Shown: positions 1 through 9,196 of the stretch, piece after piece | Position numbering within the stretch: position 1 is the first letter of the stretch | Layout of the letters: each line of letters begins with the position of its first letter | Assembly: GCA_013115125.1 (NCBI GenBank) | Contig: JABANN010000337.1 | Location: forward strand, 1-37,542 | From: Perkinsus olseni | Taxonomy: Eukaryota > Perkinsozoa > Perkinsida | Direction of reading: 5' to 3' | DNA: 37,542 nucleotides | Made by a program: the position numbers and the translations under genes | The notes under the pieces: model-generated | Database searches by the model: none | What the model saw: the letters and a program-made list of their open reading frames with translations, nothing else | What the model was told of the DNA's origin: nothing

Positions 1-477
1 GAAGCTTTAAGGGGACACAATGTGTTTGGTTATTATTTGAAAAAGACATGGTATTTAAGGGAGTGTCGGCGATGAAGGCTGAGAAAACGAAGCGCACGGA
101 CATACCGACCTAACTTCCTATCGGGGCTAATAGCCCTCTGCTGAGTTCTCGCGGAGATGGCCAGATCGATGACGGTTAGCGCTGGTCGACAGCGGGAATG
201 GCGGGAAGCGGGACAAGGATGACCATCTTCAGAAGACGGATTCAGTATATAGGGAGATTCGGTTATACCCGGTGAGCAGCATAGTATGGTCAGCTGCTTA
301 CCCGAGTGACTTCAGCGGCTTCCACGATGGATCAGCAGCAGCGCTACGTGAAAGGTCGATTGAGACACGGCCGTGCTCGCTCGCCCCGCATGCTGCCCGA
401 TAGTGAAGTTCCACTTTCACCCCTTTAACGATATTCCCCAACTCGCTGTCCTCAGTAGTTTCGTGTTCCCCTCAGCC
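1..477. other. No gene resolved
   Basis: I see no convincing exon, RNA or repeat here. Upstream exons of the plus-strand gene that follows could be present, because its frame stays open from position 373, but no protein-like stretch or clear acceptor was found. Confidence 0.4.
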
Positions 478-1260
478 ATGACAAAGTTGAGCATTCTCGT
501 CAGCGGTACAATCTCCGTGATGTGCCACTCTTCGTTGGTCCCGACTGGGCAGGTGAGTTCATAGGCCACTCATAAGCGTTATAATCATTCCCGCAGGGTA
601 AATACGCCTATGATCGTGGCAATGTACTTGGCGGTGGAGGGCCCATCCCAATCACCCTTAAAGGCCAACAGGTGAACGCAGGAGCAGGACAGCTCATATT
701 GAGTAGTTCACTGTAGATCAAGGGAGTTATCAAGAGCAGCGGGAAGAACCAATGCACAGTTACAGCGGACCCCCATTGGGAGTTCACTTTGTCATGTACA
801 CCCTCCGAAGGCCTACCCGAGTTGACTAGCACCTTTACCTCGAAGGAAGAACAGGACATGTGGACCTACTCCGTTGTTTTCAGGTATGTTGAGGGCGATT
901 CGGGCAAAAGGATTGTTCCATGTTCTTAGGAGAGATGCTCGAGCTGCAGGGGACGCTCAAGACCTCCTCATTATCAAGGTCGATGATCATCCTGGGATGG
1001 TCGCCAACGGCACTACCGATGCTGACTTTAAAGATTTCGAGGACCTCATGCCGTTCAAAAGGGCTCTGCTGATACAAATATTACCGCAGCTACAAGGGCA
1101 AGGGGTTGGGCACAATAAATGTGGGGAACTGTTCAGACGAAGACTCTACTACGATCGTGAAGGAAAACACGGTGACGGGCTAGGCTGGCTACAGGACTTC
1201 CATATTCGCAAGCGTAAGGAACTGATGAGGAGGGTGGAGCAGCAACAGGAGAGTGCCTAG
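478..1260 (+). CDS. Four-exon protein of unknown function, possibly secreted
   Basis: Exons 478-552, 597-671, 717-883 and 930-1260 join through GT...AG introns of 44, 45 and 46 nt. They give 648 nt, or 215 residues, ending at TAG. Exon frames only agree after splicing: the second intron contains an in-frame TAG and the last exon is in a different frame. The chosen ATG starts MTKLSILVSGTISVMC, which resembles a short signal peptide. An in-frame ATG at 373 would add 35 residues. The middle contains GGGGPIPITLKGQQ and a CTVTADPHWEFTLSC stretch that looks like beta strands with a cysteine pair. The C-terminal third is charged and ends in a basic helix (RKRKELMRRVEQQQ). I do not recognise the family. 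The exon structure is well supported and the function is unknown. Confidence 0.7.
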
Positions 1261-2490
1261 GTTTTGGTGTAACGAGTGTTGTTGTTGATCGGGCATTGTC
1301 GAGTTATGTGAGTGTTTCATGGTCTAGAATTACTAAGATGACGAGGGTAAGATACATCGCCCAGCAGCAGCCTACCTCCGGAAATAACCTGGAAAAGTGG
1401 GTGGAGAAGGAGGAACTACATTCTTTTCAGAACCAAGAGAATGTAGCAATACCAGACGCGTTCATACCAACTTTCTACGAACGGGCAGAAGTATAACTGA
1501 GAGGGGAAAATGCTAATGGTAGTTTACCATCACTACCCATTGAGTTCACCCACCCCCAGAATTAGTCAAGACATCTACCGGCCAACGGCAGCCTCAGCTA
1601 ACCCTTTATAGATATATAACATAAATGTCTTATATACATAGCATACATCAGGTAGCTAAGTATACCCCCTTATTCTGAGTAAGTATAACGTTGATCCATG
1701 TAGTATCCATGTCGGTAACGTAAACAAGTGATAGTATTACCATAATTTCAAAATATCACAGATTGTGATATCAATGGAGTTCCACCCGTAATACGCGAAG
1801 TGGCGTTTTTCGCCAAGTGAAAATCGCGAAAGTCGCGATGTCAAGTGTTTGGATTGCGTTTTTCACCAGTGTCTTTCATATCGCGGGAGAAACTCAAATG
1901 CTAACAAGCATGGTATAAAGTGCGGCAGCACTCTCTACCCCGTGTATCAGCATGAATAGGAAACCCGAAGTGGTTTTACAAGACTAAGGAGCACATAATA
2001 CACGGCGATGGAGTCCATCAGATAAAACTCCTAATATATTCAGCATAAGGCGCCACTTTATCACTGCGGAAGCTCACCACACCGAACCACCATGGGTAGA
2101 GTCCTCACATGCCGAACGACCATGAGTTCCAGTACGCAGAGGTTACTTACTGATGGCCTATGGACTACGCCAGAACCTTCGGGGAAGTAATTGTGTCCGG
2201 ATTTGGGTGGCGGTCATACTAGCAGAGAAACGCCACAGCTCTGGAATCCAACTAACCAATATTGATTGAACTGATAACACAACGATAAAGAGGAATTAAC
2301 GTCCAAGAAACATCGCCGTACACGAATTGAAAATAACATCCTTGAAATTCACATACATGCACGTCATCATCATCGCTCCTTCCCAACACTCATAGTCCCT
2401 CCCGTGAGTTCCCTATGGAGGGCCATTCCTGATGAGGCGCCCGAGGGCAGCGTAAAAGTGATGATGGCGTTGCGTTTTGGTGGAGCCACG
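1261..2490. other. Intergenic spacer with two hairpins
   Basis: This stretch is AT-rich without a supported gene. A plus-strand open frame at 1296-1496 is only moderately protein-like. Two perfect hairpins sit close together: TGGCG-TTTTT-CGCCA at 1801-1815 and ATCGCGA-AAG-TCGCGAT at 1823-1839. Similar CGCGA-rich text recurs in the spacer near 5790, which suggests a shared spacer element. No function can be assigned. Confidence 0.5.
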
Positions 2491-3033
2491 TCACTCGTTG
2501 GCACCAACTCGAAGTGAAGGCGAGCATCTCGAGGAGCGACAACGACGGGCCCTAGAAAGATCAGTTATCCACGAGCAAGCAACCTCACTTGCAATCTTAC
2601 GGTATCTCACATTTCCTCTAAATCTCGTATCCGTGGCAACATAGGCTTCCACAGAATCGCCATCTCCTTCAACCAGCCTGTCCGCCCAAACCTCGCCGAT
2701 GAACCGGTGGTCTGGCTCTCCTGCTGGTCGTACGGCAGACGAGGGCCCTTCAGCCGTGAGAGACGCTCGCGGCAACATCAAGGAAGTGAAGGGGAATTCA
2801 TCAACCATATCAGCAGTAACACGACGGAGACGCCTGAAAGATTCTTGAATGACCACGTGGCCGCATACCAACATTAGCGTGAGTTCAATATCATTCTCAC
2901 TCCACAGGGTGATGGCAAGTGATGAACACTCTGAAGCAATTACGGCAATCAGGAGGCTCTCTTCGATAAGATTCGTTATAGAGTTAAAATGCCCTCGTTT
3001 GCAGAGTATTCCGGTTGGTAAGTCCCAACTCAA
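2491..3033 (-). CDS. Open frame, possible exon(s) of an unknown gene
   Basis: A minus-strand frame of about 180 codons is open here. It includes a hydrophobic segment (ESLLIAVIASECSSLAITLW) and a later Ser/Arg-rich tail. It lies just downstream of the helical-protein exons ending at 3099, so it may be a separate gene or further exons reached by splicing around the TAA at 3099. No family is recognised. The length in a non-repetitive region and the protein-like composition are the only evidence. Confidence 0.35.
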   Translation of the reverse strand: MSWDLPTGILCKRGHFNSITNLIEESLLIAVIASECSSLAITLWSENDIELTLMLVCGHVVIQESFRRLRRVTADMVDEFPFTSLMLPRASLTAEGPSSAVRPAGEPDHRFIGEVWADRLVEGDGDSVEAYVATDTRFRGNVRYRKIASEVACSWITDLSRARRCRSSRCSPSLRVGANE

Positions 3034-3098
3034 AGATGGTGGGCAGGTCTGTCGAAGGATTCACAGCAGGATAGGTAGTCCGACGCCGTCCCTGACTG

Positions 3099-3603
3099 TT
3101 ACCCCTCATCTAGCACTACGTCACCCGCCTCAACATGCTCACTCCTGGCTACTCGCCGTGCTGCTGCGATATTCCACCTAAAACGTCACGAGCGGGGATT
3201 GAACCAGGGCCACGAGAATGAAAGCTTACTTCCACGACGGATTAGCCTGATTGACGCATATATTCCAAAACCGCCCATCGTGATAGGTCCTCAGAGCCCC
3301 TTCCAGCGGACTCCCTACACCAGATGATTTCAGAGTCTCCATAAACCGATATAAAGAAGATCGAGGCTGAACGTTCCCTCTATTCATCACGCTAATTGCA
3401 GCATCAGGATCTGCGGAGAAAAGATACCTGAAAGTTTCCGTCGCTGGGATTCGAACCGAGGACCTATCGACTACTCATCAGCGGCTTCCTTCAGCGCCTC
3501 GGACGTCGTCGTGTCTCTAAACCATTCTATAAGAAGACGTGTAGCCCGGATGAAGTCCTTCTCGACGAGAGCCTCCCCCACCAAATGCGAGTTCATTGGG
3601 AAC
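3099..3603 (-). CDS. 3' exons of an alpha-helical protein of unknown function
   Basis: Three minus-strand exons, 3475-3603, 3230-3427 and 3099-3177, join in one frame after removal of introns 3428-3474 (47 nt) and 3178-3229 (52 nt). Neither intron is a multiple of three, so the frame is kept only by splicing. The product contains EALVEKDFIRATRLLIEWF, then EALRTYHDGRFWNICV, then WNIAAARRVARSEHVEAG, and ends with TAA. It is helical and rich in charged residues, in the style of scaffold or vesicle-coat proteins, but I cannot name it. Both introns carry a sense-oriented tRNA T-arm sequence. More exons almost certainly lie upstream. Confidence 0.65.
3178..3229 (-). other. Intron containing a tRNA T-arm (sense)
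   Basis: A 52-nt GTAAGC...TTTTAG intron joins codon AA|G between residues W-K and W-N. Its middle reads TGGTTCAATCCCCGC, an exact GGTTCRANNCC B-box/T-loop match in the same orientation as the transcript, with a CTCGTG...CGTGA flanking stem remnant. Removing 52 nt restores an open frame to the stop at 3099. Confidence 0.75.
3428..3474 (-). other. Intron containing a tRNA 3' half (sense)
   Basis: A 47-nt GTAGTC...TTTCAG intron. It contains GATAGGTCCTCGGTTCGAAT, which matches the anticodon-stem, variable-loop and T-arm order of a tRNA 3' half. It is transcribed in the gene's sense and splicing restores the frame (GA|G). Confidence 0.75.
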
Positions 3604-4260
3604 CTGATACGTGACGAGACTCAGCGAGCTGGTCCAAGGGCATTGATGGCACCGGAGTAAACTAACTGAGGGCAAGCGCCGCCCAACTCCGCTATACCTA
3701 TCACAATAAGGCCTATGAGTTTTTTCGAGAACGCTCCACCAACGGTAGATACTCAATCGAAGAGTCAAACGTGTTCTCATAGAGACGGGAAACGTCAGAT
3801 AAAGGCCACAGAAGGAGTACTGAGAATATCTCTGACAACAATGAAACGATTCAGTTGCCATTTTCCTTATTGCCGCTGAATACATACACCTACATCCACG
3901 CACCTACAATACGCGAAGAAAACGAAGAGTAGAGAATTCTTTAACGAAATCAAGTTGAATACTCCATCACAGTGTGGAGAATACACTTCTGCGATTTCCG
4001 CACGATCATCTTCTTCACAAAACCTCTGATCGTGGTGGCCCTCCTCACCTTTGCGGCGGATAATAATTGACGAAGCCCCTCTTCGCAAGTCCAGCAAGAG
4101 CCTGCTCAGCTGCCTTGTCGTTGAGATGGTCCACGTTACGATACCGTAACCGGTATGAACTGCCAAGGTGAGGCGAGTAGGGTGTCGTGTCTCCAAGTAG
4201 ATATGAGCATTCCGTCACCCCGAAGCCGCCAAGAAAACTAAAGGCGTGGAGGAAATGCAA
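3604..4260 (-). CDS. Probable upstream exons, structure unresolved
   Basis: Several protein-like pieces lie in different minus-strand frames: LNDKAAEQALAGLAKRGF (about 4060-4120), LYENTFDSSIEYLPLVERS (about 3735-3800) and a hydrophobic GLIVIGIAELGGACPQLVY (about 3655-3710). They look like short exons of one or two helical proteins, probably including the 5' part of the gene ending at 3099. One possible join uses a 23-nt intron starting at GTGAGG near 4051. I could not fix the exon borders. Confidence 0.35.
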
Positions 4261-4280
4261 GAGTGCAAGATCAGAGCCTC

Positions 4281-4748
4281 TTACTCCTGTTGGGCTTCGA
4301 ACTCTCTCAAATTCGAGAGATAATCAGAGCGCACGCAAACACGTTGTCCAGTGAGGGCGTAAGACTCCGTCTTATCAGTGAATATCTGAAAACATCCGAC
4401 CTAGGAATTGAACCTGAGTGTTTCGACTGCCCTATTACGAACTCTTGGATCGGTATCCCAGTAGCATTTGAAATCCTCGCGGTAGCCGTGACAGTTGACA
4501 TCCCCGCCTTGCACAGCGTAAAGGACACAAACGGAGCCTCACCATTCACAGCCGGGAGAAGTCCCACTGCGAGCAATCCAAAGGTCCCCGGTTCGAATCA
4601 CGTCCCAGGTGTTTTCCCACACTTTTGGTCCACATCTTTCAACGCAGCTTTCTTCCTCCGACTCATTGCCATCTTTTTCCGAATCGCTGATGGTACTAGC
4701 CGATGGTGCTGTTGAGAATCAATCTCTTGGATGACATAGTCGAGAGGG
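4281..4748 (-). CDS. Multi-exon protein of unknown function
   Basis: The best-supported join is exon 4439 upward, reading STVTATARISNATGIPIQEF, spliced across intron 4386-4438 (53 nt, GTAATA...TTTCAG) to exon 4281-4385, reading IFTDKTESYALTGQR and ending EFEAQQE-TAA. The intron length is not a multiple of three. A further upstream exon (4604-4748) reads PLDYVIQEIDSQQHHRLVP and a lysine/arginine-rich run, preceded by an acceptor CTACAG. Its join to the next exon, around the tRNA-like stretch 4569-4603, is not settled. No family recognised. Confidence 0.5.
4386..4438 (-). other. Intron containing a tRNA T-arm (sense)
   Basis: A 53-nt GTAATA...TTTCAG intron holds GTCGAAACACTCAGGTTCAA followed by TTCC, an exact B-box match in transcript sense. 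Exon frames on both sides are open only after its removal. Confidence 0.75.
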
Positions 4749-4810
4749 CTGTAGGGGAATGACTGAACGATAAAGAGGGAGAGGTCTCGGGTTCGATCCC
4801 AGCTGAAGTA
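4749..4810 (+). other. Degenerate full-length tRNA-like sequence, antisense to a minus-strand gene
   Basis: On the plus strand the stretch begins CTGTAGG and ends GGTCTCGGGTTCGATCCCAG, which is tRNA 5' end and T-arm order with a decayed middle. On the minus strand its start reads CTACAG, which is the 3' splice site in front of exon 4604-4748. The donor of this intron was not identified. Confidence 0.5.
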
Positions 4811-5290
4811 TTCTTATGGCTCATGAAGAAAAAGTTGTCGAGGACGCTTAACATTCTTGAGCTATTATGACGTTTGAGCTTCTACCACGCTGAGATAAGT
4901 CTGGTTAACCTAATTCGTATCCTCCCCGCGCAACTTCAGGATACCCATGACTACCTCGCAGCCTTCCAGCGTCCGATTCTTCGACAACCGCTCCGTAGCT
5001 CCAATCGAGGCGTCAATAGCTGATGATGATGTCGCCGCAGATACACGGAGGGTGGTCAGACTACGGATGGATATCTTCCACCCAGTCACCGATGGTGCCA
5101 CGAAACTCATTAGTAAAAGATTCTACCGACACTACCATCGTCTGAAGATTCTACCGACACTACCATCGTCTGAAGATTCTACCGACACTACCATCGTCTG
5201 ACGATTCTACTGAGACTACCATCGTCTGACGATGATACTCAAACGAAAGAGATAGTTGATGTAAGAAAATGGGTGGCGAGGTAAAAATAG
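4811..5290. other. Possible minus-strand exon and a tandem repeat
   Basis: A minus-strand open frame at 4910-5110 reads MSFVAPSVTGWKISIRS and then a Ser/Thr-rich stretch. It may be an exon of the gene below it. The rest is a 28-bp tandem repeat listed separately and AT-rich spacer. Confidence 0.3.
5119..5232. repeat. 28-bp tandem repeat, four copies
   Basis: The unit begins GATTCTACCGACACTACCAT and repeats at 5119, 5147, 5175 and 5203 with only a few substitutions in the last copy. The copies are contiguous with no spacers, so this is a minisatellite. Confidence 0.9.
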
Positions 5291-5296
5291 ATGATA

Positions 5297-5560
5297 TTAC
5301 AGAGATCGAACATACGCTTTATACTCGTTCAGTTCAATCAACCCATCCTCATTCTTATCTGCCTCGCTGTAAAACCTGACGGATGCCGGGATAGAACCAC
5401 GGACCTTTCGCTTACCCAACACTTACTTGAACAAATCCGCCTGGTCCATAAATCCTTTATAGACAGCCCTCACTTCCTGTGGATCGATACCACCGTCATT
5501 GTTGCTGTCGAAGTCTTTGAAGTCTTCTTCGTACTCTTGGTCAGTCCTCGAGCCAGCTTG
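5297..5560 (-). CDS. EF-hand calcium-binding protein (3' exons)
   Basis: Exons 5427-5560 and 5297-5375 give 70 residues and TAA. Two canonical EF-hand loops are visible: DSNNDGGIDPQE in the first exon and DKNEDGLIELNE in the second. Both have acidic residues at loop positions 1, 5 and 12 and Ile at position 8, so both should bind Ca2+. The 51-nt intron 5376-5426 separates them and contains an in-frame TAA directly after the junction, so splicing is required. An acceptor CTCTAG precedes 5560. The 5' exon(s) should lie further up (towards 5700), where MSCCSHSLGARERI is a possible start. The role could be calcium sensing or buffering, and no partner domain is visible. Confidence 0.8.
5376..5426 (-). 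other. Intron containing a tRNA 3' half (sense)
   Basis: A 51-nt GTAAGT...CGTCAG intron between two EF-hand loops. It reads GGGTAAGCGAAAGGTCCGTG and then GTTCTATCCCGGC, a tRNA anticodon-stem/variable-loop/T-arm order with one B-box mismatch. It cannot be translated through, because TAA follows the first exon immediately. Confidence 0.8.
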
Positions 5561-5581
5561 CTAGAGAAGAGCGCACGCTGA

Positions 5582-6012
5582 TGAGTGTATCAACAAATGG
5601 TCTACAACTCAACCTAATGATACTCAACACCCTTCAACCTAAGATGCGCTCTCGAGCTCCAAGCGAATGTGAACAGCAACTCATAATATAAATTAATCTA
5701 CATTTGTAAGGTATATATTAAAATATAAAGTATTAGTAATACAGTTGAAAAATGAAAAAAGGAGAGAAAGAATTTCCGCGTCCAGAAAATTTGCGGAATG
5801 TCGCGACTATTCCGTGACGCTAAGTTTCTTTCGTAAACTCGCCCTGTACAACGTTCTAACGCAAATTTTCCAATGCAAATTTTTTGGTGAGACAGACTGT
5901 ATATAAGGTTTACTAAATCTACAATTAAATTATTTTATTATAGTAATACCACTGAAATAAAATATGGTGAATATACTTAGAAGCACACATCGACAGGGAT
6001 CAACCTAAGATA
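5582..6012. other. AT-rich spacer
   Basis: No gene supported. The centre (5690-5960) is strongly AT-rich. Two copies of the dispersed 12-mer TCAACCTAAGAT lie at 5634-5645 and 6000-6011. Confidence 0.5.
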
Positions 6013-6296
6013 CTACCACCTGACTACCTTATCCCCGCCATCCTCAAGATCGAGGTACCTGAACATGTGAAATCTTCGCTGTGCGTAAAGATACGCAGTC
6101 CGAAAGATACTTACGGGTCCTCAATAACGAAGTCATCGTCGAGAACCTGACAAGTGCAATGACTGAATGGCCTTGGAAAGCCTCTACTGGAATTCTCACT
6201 GCGCCACAAAAATACCCGACCATTCGAAAGAGCCGTACCTATTACCGTTCGAGCAGCCACTGCTGCTAGGAGTGACGCGATGATGACAAACCTCAT
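6013..6296 (-). CDS. Small secreted acidic protein
   Basis: Exons 6115-6296 and 6059-upstream 6013-6058 give 75 residues ending in TAG. The N-terminus MRFVIIASLLAAVAA is a clear signal peptide. The mature C-terminal half is acidic (VLDDDFVIEDPYLDLEDGG). Intron 6059-6114 (56 nt, GTAAGT...GTTCAG) is needed, because the last exon continues the frame CC|G only after its removal. An additional in-frame intron inside exon 1 (GTAATA...TTGTCAG, 99 nt) is possible and would join the signal peptide directly to VLDDDF. No family is recognised. Confidence 0.6.
6059..6114 (-). other. Intron carrying a short hairpin element
   Basis: A 56-nt GTAAGT...GTTCAG intron. Plus-strand text AATCTTCGCTGTGCGTAAAG followed by AT occurs here and again in the kinase intron 6926-6976, where it lies in the opposite orientation to its gene. 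The element folds as ATCTT-CGC-TGT-GCG-(TA)AAGAT. Confidence 0.75.
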
Positions 6297-6756
6297 GTTA
6301 ACAATAAAAAATAAGTATCTTAGGTTGAAGCTAGTAGTTTACGAAAGCTGGTCCCCAGATTTACTTAGAATCGGGGTAGGCGAGATGCCCAATGACTAAA
6401 TGAACAGCGAAGGCTCTTTAGAACGCATTCGGAGCCGCATATCAGTCTTGCAATCTTGAGCTAACTCGCGATTCCTCAACGTCTCCGAAACAGCGCGGTC
6501 AGACAGCTGCACCATCAGAACAGTGTTATTAAAGACCACCCAAAAATGCAAATACTCATTTCTCTCAGCTCTGATTCACACGCTCCTCCTGACGAGAAGG
6601 TTCTATGCCCAGCAGTACGCTGACGAAGTACCTGGACTGTTAAGGAGAAGGAGTTTGCGCATGCGCGCAGGCAATACCGTAACCCGCGGAAGGGAACTGA
6701 GTGGATCAATTTCTATTTGATTTATCACATCAGTTTTCGAGCCTTGATCTTCCGCT
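6297..6756. other. No gene resolved
   Basis: Short open frames at 6515-6720 run on both strands and are not convincing. One copy of ATCTTAGGTTGA is at 6317-6328. The segment should contain the promoter and 5' untranslated region of the kinase gene that starts at 6757. Confidence 0.35.
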
Positions 6757-8157
6757 ATGGCATGCCCTCCTGATGATATCTCTATCACCGACCTCGCAAC
6801 GTATCTTTTGACCTCGTCGAGTCCTCGCTTGTTAGTGGGAGTAGTCGGTGCCCCAGGTGCAGGAAAAAGTGCAGTCAGCAGGCATTTGGTAGCTGAGATC
6901 AACCGGCGAGCTTCTGCTGATACAGGTAGTGGTTAAATCTTCGCTGTGCGTAAAGATTCTTCGTCGTTTCGTTCAGCTATACTAGTCCCTCTAGATGGCT
7001 TCCACTTCACTCGGCATTATTTGGACACTCAAATGCATGACCCTGTGAAGGCGAAGAGGTAGTGTAGAATGCGGGGATCGAACCGGGGACCTTTCGATTA
7101 CTCGTAGGTATCGAGGAGCTCACTGGACGTTTGATAAGGGTGCATTCAGCAAATGCTTAGGACGGTTACAACGAGACGATGTACTATGGGAGCATCATTC
7201 GAGTATCGGACTAGTGGTAGAATTGCACTGATTAATCATCACTCTTTTCATTGCATAAGTGCTTATCATGATCATTGTCATAGTCCCCGTGCAACTGTTT
7301 CATAATAATCATCAGTATAAAACCGTTTCGTGATAATCATCAGTATAAAACCGTTTTGTGATAATCATCAGTATATAAGCGTTTTGTGATAATCATCTGT
7401 ATAAAACCGTTTCGTGATAATCATCTGTATAAAACCGTCTCGTGATAATCATCAGTATAAAACCGTTTTGTGATAATCATCCGTATATAACCGTTTTGTG
7501 ATAATCATCTGTATAAAACCGTTTCATGATAATCATCAGTATAGAACTGTTTCATAATCGTCAGTTTAAAACCGTTTCATAATCATCATTGGTGGCAAGA
7601 ATGGTATAATTCTCTCAGGATGTTGATTGTCCAGAATTCGATCATCGTGTCCATGACCCCGAAGAGGGTAAAATTAAAGTACGGAAAAACCACAGGTAAT
7701 GTAATCTCGTCATCTTAATTCCCGCCTTTACGACAACACTGGCCAGCCAGAATCGTCTCTTGTAACGTATTAGGGTTAAGACTCCTTCGGTAACGGAGGC
7801 TTCGAGAATTGACCGAAGCGGTAGGACATTTCTATCAGAATAGTGGTGGTTGAAGGCCTATGGGTATTATATCCCCCGTGGGGCTTGGCAGATGAGTTCG
7901 ACGTCAAAGTACTCGTCCGGGCCTCAGAAGAGAATCGACAGGGAAGAGTTGGTACTACTGCCCTAATTTTGTGGCGCGCGGTGTACCTGACTCTCCTGAC
8001 AGTTGCTCGGCATGTCGCTGGAGGAATCGAAGGCGCTGAAGAAGCCGCTTTGCGGAGGTATTTGGATAACGACAAACCGAATGGAGATCTAGTTCTCTCA
8101 ACACTGCCCCAAATCGATTACGTGATCGATAATAATGCGTTTAATAACGAGTGGTGA
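6757..8157 (+). CDS. P-loop kinase, uridine kinase/phosphoribulokinase superfamily (YFH7/FrcK-like)
   Basis: Exons 6757-6925, 6977-7058, 7108-7216, 7619-7695, 7839-7951 and 8003-8157 sum to 705 nt, or 234 residues, the usual size for this family. Motifs in order are: Walker A GAPGAGKS (residues 31-38), VPLDGFH (the Asp-Gly-Phe-His of the kinase site), RGAHWTFD (the conserved substrate-loop segment after an Asp-Pro), FDHRVHDP, the strand VVVEGLWVL, RHVAGGI, and a final NDKPNGDLV followed by IDYVIDN. This order is that of the nucleoside/pantothenate-type kinase group that includes yeast YFH7 and bacterial FrcK. The phosphate acceptor is not known for this branch. Introns are 51, 49, 402, 143 and 51 nt. 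Intron 1 holds a hairpin element, intron 2 an antisense tRNA T-arm and intron 3 a minisatellite. The last intron is in phase with the frame and was placed because its removal gives the conserved RVVARHVAGGI. Confidence 0.87.
6926..6976 (+). other. Intron carrying a short hairpin element
   Basis: A 51-nt GTAGTG...GTTCAG intron in the kinase gene, just after the Walker A helix. It contains AATCTTCGCTGTGCGTAAAG, identical to text in the minus-strand intron 6059-6114. Splicing joins G|CT and recovers AILVPLDGFH. Confidence 0.85.
7059..7107 (+). other. Intron containing an antisense tRNA 3' half
   Basis: A 49-nt GTAGTG...CTCGTAG intron in the kinase gene. On the minus strand it reads CGAGTAATCGAAAGGTCCCC followed by GGTTCGATCCCCGC, a tRNA 3' half with an exact B-box. 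Removal restores the frame and rebuilds the conserved KAKRYRGAHWTFD, so the border is strongly supported. Confidence 0.9.
7290..7590. repeat. 28-bp minisatellite inside a kinase intron
   Basis: About nine full copies and partial ends of a unit beginning GATAATCATCAGTATAAAAC and ending CGTTTTGT (period 28). Copies differ by scattered substitutions (Aag/Tg/Cg after ATC, TTTT or TTTC near the end). The array fills most of intron 3 (7217-7618). No spacers separate the units. Confidence 0.92.
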
Positions 8158-8374
8158 CTCGGTAGTTAAAATTGCGTTGCTATCTGTTTAATAGCGGTCA
8201 AGTAATGGTAGTAGTTTTCAGTCCGAAACTCTGCCGAGTCGCCCGGCGGCATTCTGCGTAATCTACAGATGCCCTTCTTGTACCTCCCGCATCTTAGACT
8301 TTCATCGATATAGCGATACGCAGGTTTTGTCAGAGTATTTCGGCTGTCATTCACAGGCCTGATTTATTCTTCAT

Positions 8375-9196
8375 ATGAGCGCCTCGTCAATAGCGGCTCG
8401 ATTCGGTTTGAAAATATCCGAGGCCGGTCGAGGGCGAGTCGAGTTCGATGCACTACCTGCCTTTTGCTCCGGTCAGTATCTTGTGGATGTGATTAACGAG
8501 GCTTTGAGACTACGAGTACAGGATCCTATGATGTGGTCAAAAATAGAATCCCGAGGAATCGAACTCGGGTCTTCCCCCCGATGCAAGTTCTCTCCCTCTA
8601 CCATCTGCATTGCTTGGATGGGCGTTCATGATGCGTCCTTCTTGGATCGATATGACGGCTTGAGGAAGTGGCTCGATAAAGAACTATCGAGAGACGATAA
8701 TCTCCATGGTTTGTCTTCGTCCACTCTCCATCACGTGACGACCCGAGCGACAGCCGACCAGAAGTGGGCCCTGGCGGAGGCTGCCATCACAAGACTGGTG
8801 GGCAAGTCCGAGACCCTCACCGATGTAGAAGTTCTTATGTTTGCCGAGTGCGTTGAGAAACTGCAAGAGAGCAAGATGTGCCTATCTGATGGTATCTTGG
8901 GTAATGTTGTGGTCCTGGTAGAGCAGAGGAAGGAGCGTTTGGATGGTGATGATGATGATCATTGCATCAGAGTGTCGCGTCTGCTCAACAGCCCTGTATT
9001 CGGTAGTACTACTAAATTGACTGTTAATGAGCATGAAGTTTCCGATGATTATTCTGCCTTGGTTCTTTGCGTACCAGTTGTCCACTCATCCGTACCAGAA
9101 TTTACTAAATTCGATTTAGAAATAACAACGAAACTGCCTTCTATTGATCGGAAACTTGGCACTCATCAAACATGTAGATCCTTTTTCGGGATCTGA
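8375..9196 (+). CDS. Helical protein of unknown function with an embedded tRNA-like stretch
   Basis: A continuous 273-codon frame starts at ATG 8375, 217 nt after the kinase stop. It reads as a helical-repeat-like protein: SGQYLVDVINEALRLRVQD, ICIAWMGVHDASFLDRYDGL, ALAEAAITRLVGKSETLTD, and VLMFAECVEKLQESKMCLSD. The style recalls the helical repeats of FAST/RAP-type organellar RNA-binding proteins, but no RAP domain is seen and I do not assign it. Positions 8553-8620 are an antisense tRNA-like sequence that reads through in frame (IESRGIELGSSPRC). I found no GT...AG pair that removes it in phase, so it is either coding now or an intron I cannot place. The 3' end may be spliced: a 55-nt GTTAAT...TACCAG segment from about 9022 could be an intron. 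Confidence 0.6.
   Translation: MSASSIAARFGLKISEAGRGRVEFDALPAFCSGQYLVDVINEALRLRVQDPMMWSKIESRGIELGSSPRCKFSPSTICIAWMGVHDASFLDRYDGLRKWLDKELSRDDNLHGLSSSTLHHVTTRATADQKWALAEAAITRLVGKSETLTDVEVLMFAECVEKLQESKMCLSDGILGNVVVLVEQRKERLDGDDDDHCIRVSRLLNSPVFGSTTKLTVNEHEVSDDYSALVLCVPVVHSSVPEFTKFDLEITTKLPSIDRKLGTHQTCRSFFGI

Noticed and set aside
5119..5232. Second 28-bp repeat considered as a CRISPR array
   Set aside because: No spacers, four direct copies only, eukaryotic context.
7290..7590. 28-bp repeats considered as a CRISPR array
   Set aside because: Units are contiguous with no spacers, copies vary, and the array lies inside an intron of a eukaryotic gene.
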